A program made the position numbers and the translations under genes. Below, piece by piece: positions 53,036 to 61,285 of a stretch of 64,000 nucleotides of DNA. The stretch comes from Buttiauxella sp965119215 (lineage in GTDB: Bacteria > Pseudomonadota > Gammaproteobacteria > Enterobacterales > Enterobacteriaceae): NCBI GenBank assembly GCA_965119215.1, contig CBCPKK010000032.1:1-64000 (forward strand), in the 5' to 3' direction. The notes beneath the pieces were generated by a model, which was given only the letters and a program-made list of their open reading frames with translations, had not been told where the DNA came from and made no database searches. Position 1 is the first letter of the stretch. Every line of letters starts with the position of its first letter.

Positions 53036-54241
53036 ATGAAAACTTTGCAAATCCCTGCTTCGCTACGAGGATTACTGGCAGGTACGACCCTGCTATTGAT
53101 AGCCGCTCCCGCGGTGAGTGCAGAACAGACTGCTGATGCACCGCAAGTTGATGCTAAAGCATGGATCTTAATGGATTACGCTAGCGGCAAAGTGTTGGCC
53201 GAAGGGAATGCCGACCTTCAACTGGACCCGGCGAGCCTGACGAAACTTATGACCAGCTATGTGGTGGGCCAGGCCATCAAGGCGGATAAAATCAAACTTA
53301 CCGATATGGTCACCATTGGCAAAGATGCCTGGGCCACCGGTAACCCGGCACTGCGCGGTTCGTCGCTGATGTTCCTCAAACCGGGCGATAAAGTCTCGGT
53401 AGAGGATTTGAATAAAGGCGTTATTATTCAGTCAGGTAACGATGCCAGCATTGCGATTGCCGATTTTGTTGCAGGCAGCCAGGATTCGTTTGTCAGCCTG
53501 ATGAACAATTATGCGCAAAAGCTGAACCTCACCAACACCACCTTTAAAACTGTACACGGCCTTGATGCGCCGGGTCAGTTCAGTACCGCGCGTGATATGG
53601 CGTTGCTGGGCCAGGCGTTAATTCATGACGTGCCGGAAGAGTACGCCATCCACAAAGAGAAAGAGTTCACCTTCAACAACATCAAGCAACCGAACCGTAA
53701 CCGCTTGCTGTGGAGCTCAAACCTTAACGTTGATGGCATGAAAACGGGCACCACAACCGGCGCAGGCTATAACTTGGTTGCATCCGCAACTTCCGGTGAC
53801 ATGCGTTTGATTTCAGTCGTGCTGGGCGCCAAAACTGACCGTATTCGCTTTAATGAAAGTGAAAAACTGCTGACGTGGGGCTTCCGCTTCTTCGAAACAG
53901 TGACGCCGATTAAGCCAGACGCCACCTTTGTGACACAGCGCGTATGGTTTGGTGACACCAGCGAAGTGAACCTCGGTGCCGGTGAAGGCGGCTCAGTCAC
54001 CCTCCCTCGTGGCCAGTTGAAAAACCTGAAGGCTAGCTTCACGCTAACTCAGCCGCAGCTTACCGCACCGCTGAAAAAAGGCCAGGTTGTCGGCACTATC
54101 GACTTCCAGCTTAACGGCAAATCAATCGAACAGCGCCCGCTGATGGTGATGCAGGCGGTGGAAGAGGGTGGATTCTTTAGCCGTATGTGGGACTTTGTCT
54201 TGATGAAATTCCATGGCTGGTTCGGCAGCTGGTTCGCATAA
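53036..54241 (+). CDS. dacC: D-alanyl-D-alanine carboxypeptidase DacC (PBP6)
   Basis: A 401-residue low-molecular-mass penicillin-binding protein. The signal peptide ends AVSA-EQ. Active-site boxes are S67-L-T-K70 in DPASLTKLM, S133-G-N in IQSGNDAS and K236-T-G in DGMKTGTT. The C-terminal PBP5 beta domain and the amphipathic membrane anchor WDFVLMKFHGWFGSWFA are intact. It removes the terminal D-alanine from pentapeptides. Position 139 is Ser where E. coli PBP6 has Cys (GNDACIA). ATG 53036 is chosen; earlier in-frame starts give no better signal peptide. The gap before it (52788-53035) shows nothing I can name. Confidence 0.95.
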   Translation: MKTLQIPASLRGLLAGTTLLLIAAPAVSAEQTADAPQVDAKAWILMDYASGKVLAEGNADLQLDPASLTKLMTSYVVGQAIKADKIKLTDMVTIGKDAWATGNPALRGSSLMFLKPGDKVSVEDLNKGVIIQSGNDASIAIADFVAGSQDSFVSLMNNYAQKLNLTNTTFKTVHGLDAPGQFSTARDMALLGQALIHDVPEEYAIHKEKEFTFNNIKQPNRNRLLWSSNLNVDGMKTGTTTGAGYNLVASATSGDMRLISVVLGAKTDRIRFNESEKLLTWGFRFFETVTPIKPDATFVTQRVWFGDTSEVNLGAGEGGSVTLPRGQLKNLKASFTLTQPQLTAPLKKGQVVGTIDFQLNGKSIEQRPLMVMQAVEEGGFFSRMWDFVLMKFHGWFGSWFA

Positions 54242-55006
54242 TCACCAGTTGAGTTGAATATTCTCCGACGTGGCGTAATCAACAAACGCCGCGTCGGGTT
54301 GTTCATTGCTGATTATCAAATCAAATGCAGAAAGTGGCCCCATACAGGCTGAGCGCACTTTGCCAAATTTGCTGTTATCCACTACCAGCACGCGCTGCTG
54401 CGCCATCTCTAATGCCCAGTGTTTTACCGGTAATTCATCCAGATTAAAACAGGTCGCCCCGTGACGGGTGTGAATGCCTGCCGCCGAGAAAAAGGCGATA
54501 TCCGGGCAGAAGTTGTTCAGGCATTCCTGAAAGTTAATCGGCTTGAAAATCGCATTGCTGGCGTGAAACTCGCCGCCGCTCAAAATAACCCGACAGCCGG
54601 GTTTATCCTGCAACGCCAGAAAAGTGTTTAACGAATAACACACACCGGTAAATTCCAGCTCATCATCCAGCGCTTCAATGATGTAAGGCGTTGTGGTTCC
54701 GCAGTCAAAAAATATTGTTTGATGGGGGCGAACTAATGCCGCGGCCAGGCGCGCAGCATGGCGTTTTTCTTCAACGCGACGGGTTTTCTGATCGCTTAAA
54801 AGATAATGGTTGGCGGTCACGCTGCGGGGTTCAAGAACCACATATCCCCCCAATAACACCACAGGGCCAGATTCACTGCTGAGGTCACGGCGGATGGTCA
54901 TTTCAGAGACGCCCAACAAAGCAGACGCCTCTTTAAGATGAATTTTGTCGCTGCGTTTAAGCGCCTGAATCAGGCGATTGATGCGTTCGTCGCGCCGGGT
55001 TTCCAT
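54242..55006 (-). CDS. deoR: Deoxyribose operon repressor DeoR
   Basis: A 254-residue DeoR-family repressor, two residues longer than E. coli DeoR. The helix-turn-helix LHLKEA-type segment HLKEASALLGVSEMTIRRDL lies near residues 22-41, and the sugar-phosphate-binding domain with FFDCGTTTPYIIEAL near 108 and FSAAGIHTRHGATCFNLDE near 175 follows. It binds deoxyribose 5-phosphate and represses the deo genes, which lie outside this window. ATG 55006 is used. Its stop abuts the dacC stop, as in E. coli. Confidence 0.95.
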   Translation of the reverse strand: METRRDERINRLIQALKRSDKIHLKEASALLGVSEMTIRRDLSSESGPVVLLGGYVVLEPRSVTANHYLLSDQKTRRVEEKRHAARLAAALVRPHQTIFFDCGTTTPYIIEALDDELEFTGVCYSLNTFLALQDKPGCRVILSGGEFHASNAIFKPINFQECLNNFCPDIAFFSAAGIHTRHGATCFNLDELPVKHWALEMAQQRVLVVDNSKFGKVRSACMGPLSAFDLIISNEQPDAAFVDYATSENIQLNW

Positions 55007-55095
55007 GTGAGCAGCTAAACCTTTGTTATCCCCCCGCAAGGCGCGAGGGTTTGGGTGAGGACGTTAATTAACGCATCTTACCTTTGCTCAAAGGC

Positions 55096-55704
55096 TTAGT
55101 CACGTACCCAGCCTTTGCGAATAGGCAGAGCAAAACAGAAACGATAAGCCTGATGCAGACGCAGATAGATCTGCTCACCGAACAGATTCCATACCATTTG
55201 AGCCAGCAGGCAAGAGCAAAGGCCGACGAGCAAACCACCGAGCATATCCAGCGGCCAGTGCACGCCAAGATAAACGCGTGACCACGCAATCGCGCAGGCA
55301 ATAGCAAATAACACCACGCCCGACCACACACGATGCCAGAACAAAAATGCCAGTGCGAAAGTGAAAATGACGGTGCCGTGATCGCTTGGGAAAGAGTCGT
55401 CCGGCGCGTGATGCAGGAAGTTATAGCCAAAACCGCTCACAAACGGTCTGTCATGTGGGAACAGATGGCCGATTCCCCACGACAGCGACACGCTGATGAT
55501 AATGGCCAGCGCGGTCTTAATCACCACCGCACGCTGGGCTGTCATTTGGCGGCGTTGCCCCCACAGCCACAGAATGGCTATCAGCAACGGTACAATGCTA
55601 ATCAAATCTTTAGCGGTAAAAATAGCGAGCTTAATCAGCCACTCTGGTGAGGCGGGAGTGGCGTTAATCAGCAGGAAAAGTGTCTGATTGAGCTGTTCTA
55701 ACAT
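55096..55704 (-). CDS. ybjG: Undecaprenyl pyrophosphate phosphatase YbjG
   Basis: A 202-residue PAP2-family inner membrane enzyme with about six membrane segments. The three PAP2 motifs are HDRPF near residue 84, SFPSDHGT near 103-110 and SRVYLGVHWPLD near 142-153; the last His is the nucleophile. It recycles the undecaprenyl carrier for peptidoglycan synthesis, with overexpression giving bacitracin resistance in E. coli. Length is slightly above E. coli YbjG. Order deoR-ybjG-mdfA is as in E. coli. Confidence 0.93.
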   Translation of the reverse strand: MLEQLNQTLFLLINATPASPEWLIKLAIFTAKDLISIVPLLIAILWLWGQRRQMTAQRAVVIKTALAIIISVSLSWGIGHLFPHDRPFVSGFGYNFLHHAPDDSFPSDHGTVIFTFALAFLFWHRVWSGVVLFAIACAIAWSRVYLGVHWPLDMLGGLLVGLCSCLLAQMVWNLFGEQIYLRLHQAYRFCFALPIRKGWVRD

Positions 55705-56034
55705 AACGGTTTTGGTTCCTTAACCAGCCATGTGGCGACAATGAATGCGTACACCACAATTTGCGATAATCCTGGGTGCGCCAAACCAATAAAATGGCGA
55801 ACTGTGAAAGATAAAGCCGTATCGGTAATCAATAAAGCAGCTTTGTCTTATTTGTCATGGGATTGCTTAAACAACATGGATTTATTCGTCCAACATTTAC
55901 CGGTAAGAATATGTAGAGGATATTAAGAAAACCTTAAACAACAGAACAATCGGCGAGGTGTTACCCATAATTCACTATCTACCGTGCGGGCAATTTATTA
56001 CACTTTGCACGTTTTCTTATCTCTCGAGTAACTA
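55705..56034. other. Divergent intergenic region between ybjG and mdfA
   Basis: 330 bases without a convincing gene. On the minus strand TTGTTTAAGG (about 55930-55945) and TTGTTTAAGC (about 55863-55875) contain TGTTTA, the half-site of PhoP boxes; E. coli ybjG belongs to the PhoP regulon, but neither has a clear second half. The region just before mdfA is AT-rich and likely holds its promoter. A 64-codon open frame here has no ribosome-binding site. Confidence 0.35.
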
Positions 56035-57255
56035 ATGCAAAATAATAAGCGACTAGGTCGCCAGGCACTGCTGTTCCCGCTGTGTCTGGTGCTCTATGAA
56101 TTTTCTACGTATATCGGCAATGACATGATCCAGCCGGGCATGCTGGCGGTTGTCGAACAATACAACGCGGGAATTGAATGGGTGCCAACATCCATGACCG
56201 CATACCTGGCGGGCGGCATGTTTTTGCAGTGGCTGCTAGGGCCATTGTCGGACCGTATTGGCCGCCGTCCGGTGATGCTGACCGGCGTGGTGTGGTTTAT
56301 CGTCACTTGTCTGGCGACATTGCTTGCGCAAAACATTGAGCAATTCACCATCCTGCGTTTCTTGCAGGGGATAAGCCTTTGCTTTATTGGTGCCGTGGGG
56401 TACGCCTCGATTCAGGAATCATTTGAAGAGGCGGTGTGTATTAAAATCACGGCGCTGATGGCAAACGTGGCATTGATTGCGCCACTGCTCGGCCCGCTAG
56501 TGGGTGCCGCGTGGATCCACTACGCGCCGTGGGAAACGATGTTTGTGCTGTTTGCCGTACTGGCAGCCGTTTCGTTCTACGGCCTGCATCGTGCGATGCC
56601 AGAAACGGCTACGCGTCTGGGTGAAAAGCTCGCGCTGCGTGACTTAGGCCATGACTACAAACTGGTGCTGAAAAACGGGCGCTTTGTGGCGGGGTCGCTG
56701 GCGATTGGTTTTGTCAGCCTGCCGCTGCTGGCGTGGATTGCACAATCGCCGATTATCATCATCAGCGGTGAAAAACTTTCAACCTACGAATACGGTTTGC
56801 TACAAGTGCCGATCTTTGGCGCGCTGATCATGGGTAACCTGGTATTGGCGCGTTTAACTTCACGCCGTAGCGTGCGTTCGCTGATTATCCTTGGCGGCTG
56901 GTGGATTGTGCCGGGTCTGGCGGTTGCGGCTGTCGCGACGGTCGCTTCATCCCACGCATATTTGTGGATGACTGCCGGTCTGAGCATTTATGCCTTCGGG
57001 ATTGGCCTTGCCAACGCAGGCCTGGTGCGCTTGACGCTGTTTGCCAGCGACATGAGCAAAGGCACGGTATCCGCGGCGATGGGGATGTTGCAGATGTTCA
57101 TCTTCACCGTGGGTATCGAGATAAGCAAACACGCTTACCTGTTTGGCGGCAACGGTTTGTTCAGCCTGCTGAATCTGCTGGGCGGCATTATCTGGCTGGG
57201 CTTGATGTTTGTGTTTTTGAAAGATAAGACCGTGGGCAACAGAACGGACATTTAG
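56035..57255 (+). CDS. mdfA: Multidrug efflux transporter MdfA
   Basis: A 406-residue MFS drug/proton antiporter, four residues shorter than E. coli MdfA because of a shorter N-terminus. The proton/drug-binding acidic residues in LYEFSTYIGNDM are kept (E22 and D30, equal to E26 and D34 of E. coli). GPLSDRIGRRPVML near 64 is motif A and ALIAPLLGPLVGAAW near 145 is motif C of antiporters. It exports chloramphenicol, lipophilic cations and other drugs and helps alkaline pH tolerance. It is the last gene of the 18-19-minute block before metG. Confidence 0.95.
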   Translation: MQNNKRLGRQALLFPLCLVLYEFSTYIGNDMIQPGMLAVVEQYNAGIEWVPTSMTAYLAGGMFLQWLLGPLSDRIGRRPVMLTGVVWFIVTCLATLLAQNIEQFTILRFLQGISLCFIGAVGYASIQESFEEAVCIKITALMANVALIAPLLGPLVGAAWIHYAPWETMFVLFAVLAAVSFYGLHRAMPETATRLGEKLALRDLGHDYKLVLKNGRFVAGSLAIGFVSLPLLAWIAQSPIIIISGEKLSTYEYGLLQVPIFGALIMGNLVLARLTSRRSVRSLIILGGWWIVPGLAVAAVATVASSHAYLWMTAGLSIYAFGIGLANAGLVRLTLFASDMSKGTVSAAMGMLQMFIFTVGIEISKHAYLFGGNGLFSLLNLLGGIIWLGLMFVFLKDKTVGNRTDI

Positions 57256-57281
57256 CGTTGTGGCTGATAAAAGTGGCTGAT

Positions 57282-57317
57282 AAAAAAATACCCCGGCATG
57301 CCGGGGTATTTTGTTTT
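57282..57317. terminator. Bidirectional terminator between mdfA and metG
   Basis: AATACCCCGG-catg-CCGGGGTATT is a perfect 10-bp stem with a T-run on the plus side and an A-run (T on the minus strand) on the other, so it serves both convergent genes. Confidence 0.9.
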
Positions 57318-57330
57318 TGCAGGTCGGAAA

Positions 57331-59364
57331 TTATTTAACAGCCATACCCGGCTGTGCGCCGCTGTCCGGGCTCAACAGGAAGATATCTTTCCCGCCAGGA
57401 CCTGCTGCCATCACCATCCCTTCAGAGATGCCGAAGCGCATTTTACGCGGTGCCAGGTTTGCCACCATCACGGTCAGACGGCCTTCCAGTGCGGCAGGAT
57501 CTGGGTACGCTGAACGGATACCAGAGAACACGTTACGTTTCTCACCGCCAAGATCCAGCGTCAGGCGCAGCAGCTTGTCAGAACCTTCCACAAATTCCGC
57601 TTTTTCGATCAGCGCTATACGCATATCAACTTTAGCGAAATCATCAAAAGTGATGGTTTCCTGAATCGGGTCGTCAGCCAATGGGCCGGTGACTGGAGCC
57701 GCTGCGGCTTTCACTTCTTCTTTCGATGCTTCAACCAGCGATTCAACCTGTTTCATTTCAATGCGGTTATACAGCGCTTTGAAAGTATTCACTTTATGGT
57801 TCAGCAGCGGGGTATTGATGCTGTCCCAGGTCAGTTCACAGTTCAGGAAGGCCTCAACACGTTCGGTAAGCGTAGGCAGCACAGGTTTCAGCCAGGTCAT
57901 CAGCACACGGAACATGTTAATGCCCATGGTGCAGATAGCTTGCAGGTCAGCGTCACGGCCTTCTTGTTTTGCCACAACCCACGGAGCTTGCTCGTCGACA
58001 TAGCGGTTTGCCACGTCAGCCAACGCCATAATCTCGCGCACGGCACGACCAAACTCGCGGCTTTCCCACGCTTCGCCAATGGATTGTGCTGCATCGGTGA
58101 AGGTTTTGTACAGCGCCGGGTCAGCGATTTCAGCAGAAAGCTGGCCGTCAAAACGCTTAGCAATAAAGCCTGCGTTACGAGAAGCCAGGTTCACGACTTT
58201 GTTGACGATGTCGCTGTTCACGCGCTGCACGAAATCTTCCAGATTCAGGTCGATATCGTCGATACGTGAAGACAGTTTCGCGGCGTAGTAATAACGCAGG
58301 CTGTCGGCGTCAAAATGCTTCAACCAGGTGCTGGCCTTGATAAACGTACCGCGAGACTTGGACATCTTCGCGCCGTTTACTGTCACGTAACCGTGAACAA
58401 ACAGGTTGGTTGGCTTGCGGAAACCGCTGCCTTCCAGCATGGCTGGCCAGAACAGGCTGTGGAAGTAAACGATGTCTTTACCGATGAAGTGATACAGCTC
58501 TGCGGTGGAATCTTGCTTCCAGTATTCGTCAAAGCTTTCGGTGTCGCCGCGTTTGTCGCACAGGTTTTTGAATGAACCCATGTAACCGATTGGCGCGTCC
58601 AGCCAGACGTAGAAATATTTGCCCGGTGCATCAGGGATTTCGAAGCCGAAGTACGGCGCATCGCGGGAAATATCCCACTGTTGCAGACCAGACTCGAACC
58701 ACTCCTGCATTTTGTTCGCCACTTGCTCTTGCAGTGCGCCAGAACGGGTCCAGGCTTGCAGCATTGCGCTAAACGAAGGCAAATCAAAGAAGAAGTGCTC
58801 GGAATCACGCATCACAGGCGTTGCGCCAGAAACCACGGATTGCGGGTTAATCAGCTCGGTTGGGCTGTAAGTTGCGCCACAAACTTCGCAGTTATCGCCG
58901 TATTGGTCTGGTGCTTTACATTTCGGGCAGGTGCCTTTAACGAAACGGTCTGGCAGGAACATGCCTTTTTCCGGATCGTAAAGCTGAGAAATAGTACGAT
59001 TTTTAATAAAACCGTTCTCTTTCAGGCGGCCATAAATCAGCTCCGACAGCTCGCGGTTTTCGTCGCTGTGCGTGGAATGATAGTTATCGTAGCTGATGTT
59101 AAAGCCAGCAAAATCAGTCTGATGCTCTTGACTCATTTCGGCAATCATCTGCTCTGGCGTAATGCCTAACTGCTGTGCTTTCAGCATGATAGGGGTGCCG
59201 TGTGCATCGTCTGCGCAGATGAAGTTGACCATATTGCCGCGCATTCGTTGGTAACGGACCCAGACGTCAGCCTGAATGTGCTCCAGCATATGACCAAGGT
59301 GGATTGAGCCGTTTGCGTACGGTAATGCGCACGTTACCAATAATTTCTTCGCGGTTTGAGCCAT
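57331..59364 (-). CDS. metG: Methionine-tRNA ligase
   Basis: A 677-residue class I synthetase, same length as E. coli MetG. It charges tRNA-Met. The HIGH-type motif is HLGH near residue 22, the zinc cysteines lie in CPKCKAPDQYGDNCEVCG near 146-162, and the KMSKS motif is GAKMSKSRGT near 330. The C-terminal tRNA-binding (Trbp111-like) dimerisation domain covers about residues 575-677. ATG 59364 is chosen; the frame continues 42 codons upstream without homology. It is divergent from mrp, as in E. coli. Confidence 0.97.
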   Translation of the reverse strand: MAQTAKKLLVTCALPYANGSIHLGHMLEHIQADVWVRYQRMRGNMVNFICADDAHGTPIMLKAQQLGITPEQMIAEMSQEHQTDFAGFNISYDNYHSTHSDENRELSELIYGRLKENGFIKNRTISQLYDPEKGMFLPDRFVKGTCPKCKAPDQYGDNCEVCGATYSPTELINPQSVVSGATPVMRDSEHFFFDLPSFSAMLQAWTRSGALQEQVANKMQEWFESGLQQWDISRDAPYFGFEIPDAPGKYFYVWLDAPIGYMGSFKNLCDKRGDTESFDEYWKQDSTAELYHFIGKDIVYFHSLFWPAMLEGSGFRKPTNLFVHGYVTVNGAKMSKSRGTFIKASTWLKHFDADSLRYYYAAKLSSRIDDIDLNLEDFVQRVNSDIVNKVVNLASRNAGFIAKRFDGQLSAEIADPALYKTFTDAAQSIGEAWESREFGRAVREIMALADVANRYVDEQAPWVVAKQEGRDADLQAICTMGINMFRVLMTWLKPVLPTLTERVEAFLNCELTWDSINTPLLNHKVNTFKALYNRIEMKQVESLVEASKEEVKAAAAPVTGPLADDPIQETITFDDFAKVDMRIALIEKAEFVEGSDKLLRLTLDLGGEKRNVFSGIRSAYPDPAALEGRLTVMVANLAPRKMRFGISEGMVMAAGPGGKDIFLLSPDSGAQPGMAVK

Positions 59365-59524
59365 AGTAGGAATTGCATCTTCTAAAGATAAAAGGGCTTT
59401 AGATGTTAACCGAGTGCCGCCTTGCGGTAAACCACACAAGGTGCACAAGGAAATTTTATTGCCGATGTTAGCTTCTGGTATGCTTAACAAACTGCAATGT
59501 CCTACAAAAAAATAAGGAGTCGGG

Positions 59525-60637
59525 ATGAACTCTCAATCCCAGGCAAGCAAATCCCCCGAGCAGCTGCGCGCTATGGTCGCCGGGACACTGGCCAATTTTC
59601 AGCACCCAACCCTCAAGCACAATCTGACTGCCCTTAAAGCACTGCATCATGTCGCGATGTTAGATGACACGCTGCACGTTGAATTGTTGATGCCGTTCGT
59701 CTGGCGTAGTGGTTTTGAAGCGCTGCAAGAGCAATGCAGCTCAGATTTGCTGCGTATCACCGGGGCGAAAGCGGTGGACTGGAAACTCAGCCACAATATT
59801 GCCACCTTAAAACGTGTGAAAAATCACCCCGGCATCAGCGGCGTGAAGAACATTATTGCGGTGAGCTCCGGTAAAGGCGGCGTGGGTAAATCGAGCACGG
59901 CGGTGAACCTTGCGCTGGCGCTAATCGCCGAAGGGGCGAAAGTCGGCATTCTGGATGCCGATATCTACGGCCCATCAATTCCTACCATGTTGGGAGCAGA
60001 ACACGAGCGCCCAACATCACCAGACGGCACGCACATGACGCCAATTATGGCGCACGGCCTGGCAACCAATTCCATCGGTTACCTGGTGACGGATGAAAAC
60101 GCTATGGTGTGGCGCGGCCCGATGGCCAGCAAAGCGCTGATGCAAATGCTGCAAGAAACCATGTGGCCGGATCTGGATTATCTGGTGCTGGATATGCCAC
60201 CAGGCACCGGCGACATTCAGTTAACGCTGGCGCAAAACATTCCGGTAACGGGGGCTGTTGTCGTGACAACGCCACAAGATATTGCGCTGATTGATGCACG
60301 CAAAGGTATTGTGATGTTTGAGAAAGTAGATGTGCCCGTTTTGGGTATCGTCGAAAACATGAGCATGCACATTTGCAGCAACTGCGGCCATCACGAACCG
60401 ATTTTCGGTACCGGTGGCGCACAGAAACTGGCCGACCAATACCACACGAAACTGCTAGGCCAGATGCCGCTGCATATCACGTTGCGTGAAGATCTCGATG
60501 CCGGAAAGCCGACGGTAATCAACCGCCCGGAAAGCGAATTTACCGCGATTTATCGCCAACTGGCAGGAAGCGTTGCAGCACAGCTTTACTGGGAAGGTGA
60601 AGTGATCCCGGCTGATATTGCGTTCCGAGCTGTTTGA
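59525..60637 (+). CDS. mrp: Iron-sulfur cluster carrier ATPase Mrp (ApbC)
   Basis: A 370-residue ParA-type ATPase. An N-terminal MIP18-like segment (about residues 10-85) precedes the deviant Walker A SSGKGGVGKSS at about 115-124. DIYGPSIPTMLG near 146 and DMPPGTGDIQLTLAQ near 223 are family hallmarks, and C284-S-N-C287 binds the cluster between subunits. It carries Fe-S clusters to apoproteins in the cytosol. ATAAGGAG precedes ATG 59525. A palindromic repeat follows the stop. Confidence 0.96.
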   Translation: MNSQSQASKSPEQLRAMVAGTLANFQHPTLKHNLTALKALHHVAMLDDTLHVELLMPFVWRSGFEALQEQCSSDLLRITGAKAVDWKLSHNIATLKRVKNHPGISGVKNIIAVSSGKGGVGKSSTAVNLALALIAEGAKVGILDADIYGPSIPTMLGAEHERPTSPDGTHMTPIMAHGLATNSIGYLVTDENAMVWRGPMASKALMQMLQETMWPDLDYLVLDMPPGTGDIQLTLAQNIPVTGAVVVTTPQDIALIDARKGIVMFEKVDVPVLGIVENMSMHICSNCGHHEPIFGTGGAQKLADQYHTKLLGQMPLHITLREDLDAGKPTVINRPESEFTAIYRQLAGSVAAQLYWEGEVIPADIAFRAV

Positions 60638-60641
60638 TGTG

Positions 60642-60731
60642 ACTCCCACCCAACCTCCCCCTTGCCAGGGGGAGGAGTTAAAGGCGCTATTCTGCTCCCT
60701 CCCTTGACAAGGGGAGGGTTGGGGTGGGGTC
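60642..60731. repeat. Dispersed GC-rich palindromic repeat, copy 2
   Basis: The same unit as at 13321-13400: CAACCTCCCCCTTGCCAG, GGAGTTAAAG, then CTCCCTCCCTTGACAAGGGG and GGTTGGGGTGGGGTC. Here an extra GCGCTATTCT sits in the middle, showing a variable core. It lies between convergent mrp and the GNAT gene and its right half is translated as the end of the GNAT protein. Confidence 0.88.
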
Positions 60732-61148
60732 AGTAAATTGCATCAAAAAATACTCGCCATTCTCACTATCCCCGCGTGACTCAATACGCCAGCCGTGCCG
60801 CTGGTAAAACTCAACCGCAGACTGATTTTTCACCAGGCATTTTAGCTCTCCGGTTCCGGTAAACTCCGCCTGCACCTTTGCCAGCAGTGCATGGCCGGCC
60901 TGTTTTCCCTGGTGCTTTTGCGCCACATACAGGTTATGCAGGAAGTTATCGGCTACCCAGACAGAAGCGAAACCCAGCAACTCTCCGTCGTCCTCTATTA
61001 TCCAAATTTGCTCATTTTGAGTGGCTTTATCAAAATCTTCTGCTTGCCACGCACGGCTATCAAGCCACGGCCAGGCGCTGCGGCGTGTGTGTAAATATAA
61101 GGTCTGTAACTGCTGGCGATCGTTCTCTTCAAAAGCTCGAATAAGCAA
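60687..61148 (-). CDS. GNAT-family N-acetyltransferase with repeat-derived tail
   Basis: A 153-residue GNAT protein. Acetyl-CoA-binding features are LHNLYVAQKHQGKQAGHALL near residues 70-89, in the position of the R/Q-x-x-G-x-G/A loop, and NQSAVEFYQRHGWRIESRG near 107-125. The start is TTG 61148: AGGAAGGAG lies nine bases before and no ATG is available. The last fifteen or so residues, DPTPTLPLSREGAE, are encoded by the palindromic repeat, so the native stop has been replaced. The body of the domain is complete at MQF. Substrate is unknown. Confidence 0.85.
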   Translation of the reverse strand: MLIRAFEENDRQQLQTLYLHTRRSAWPWLDSRAWQAEDFDKATQNEQIWIIEDDGELLGFASVWVADNFLHNLYVAQKHQGKQAGHALLAKVQAEFTGTGELKCLVKNQSAVEFYQRHGWRIESRGDSENGEYFLMQFTDPTPTLPLSREGAE

Positions 61149-61285
61149 AATGAGTGACTCCTTCCTGAGTAAACCTTGTAATTATGGGGACTAAATCAAA
61201 AATTATTGAAACCCTTCAAAGAAAGTTAAGCCGCTTCACTGTATGCTCCGCCGCTTTTATACCCTCTGTGCGGCGAGCGCCAAAA

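Noticed and set aside
55732..55926. Open frame of 64 codons between ybjG and mdfA
   Set aside because: No ribosome-binding site, no recognisable features, and the region is needed for two divergent promoters.
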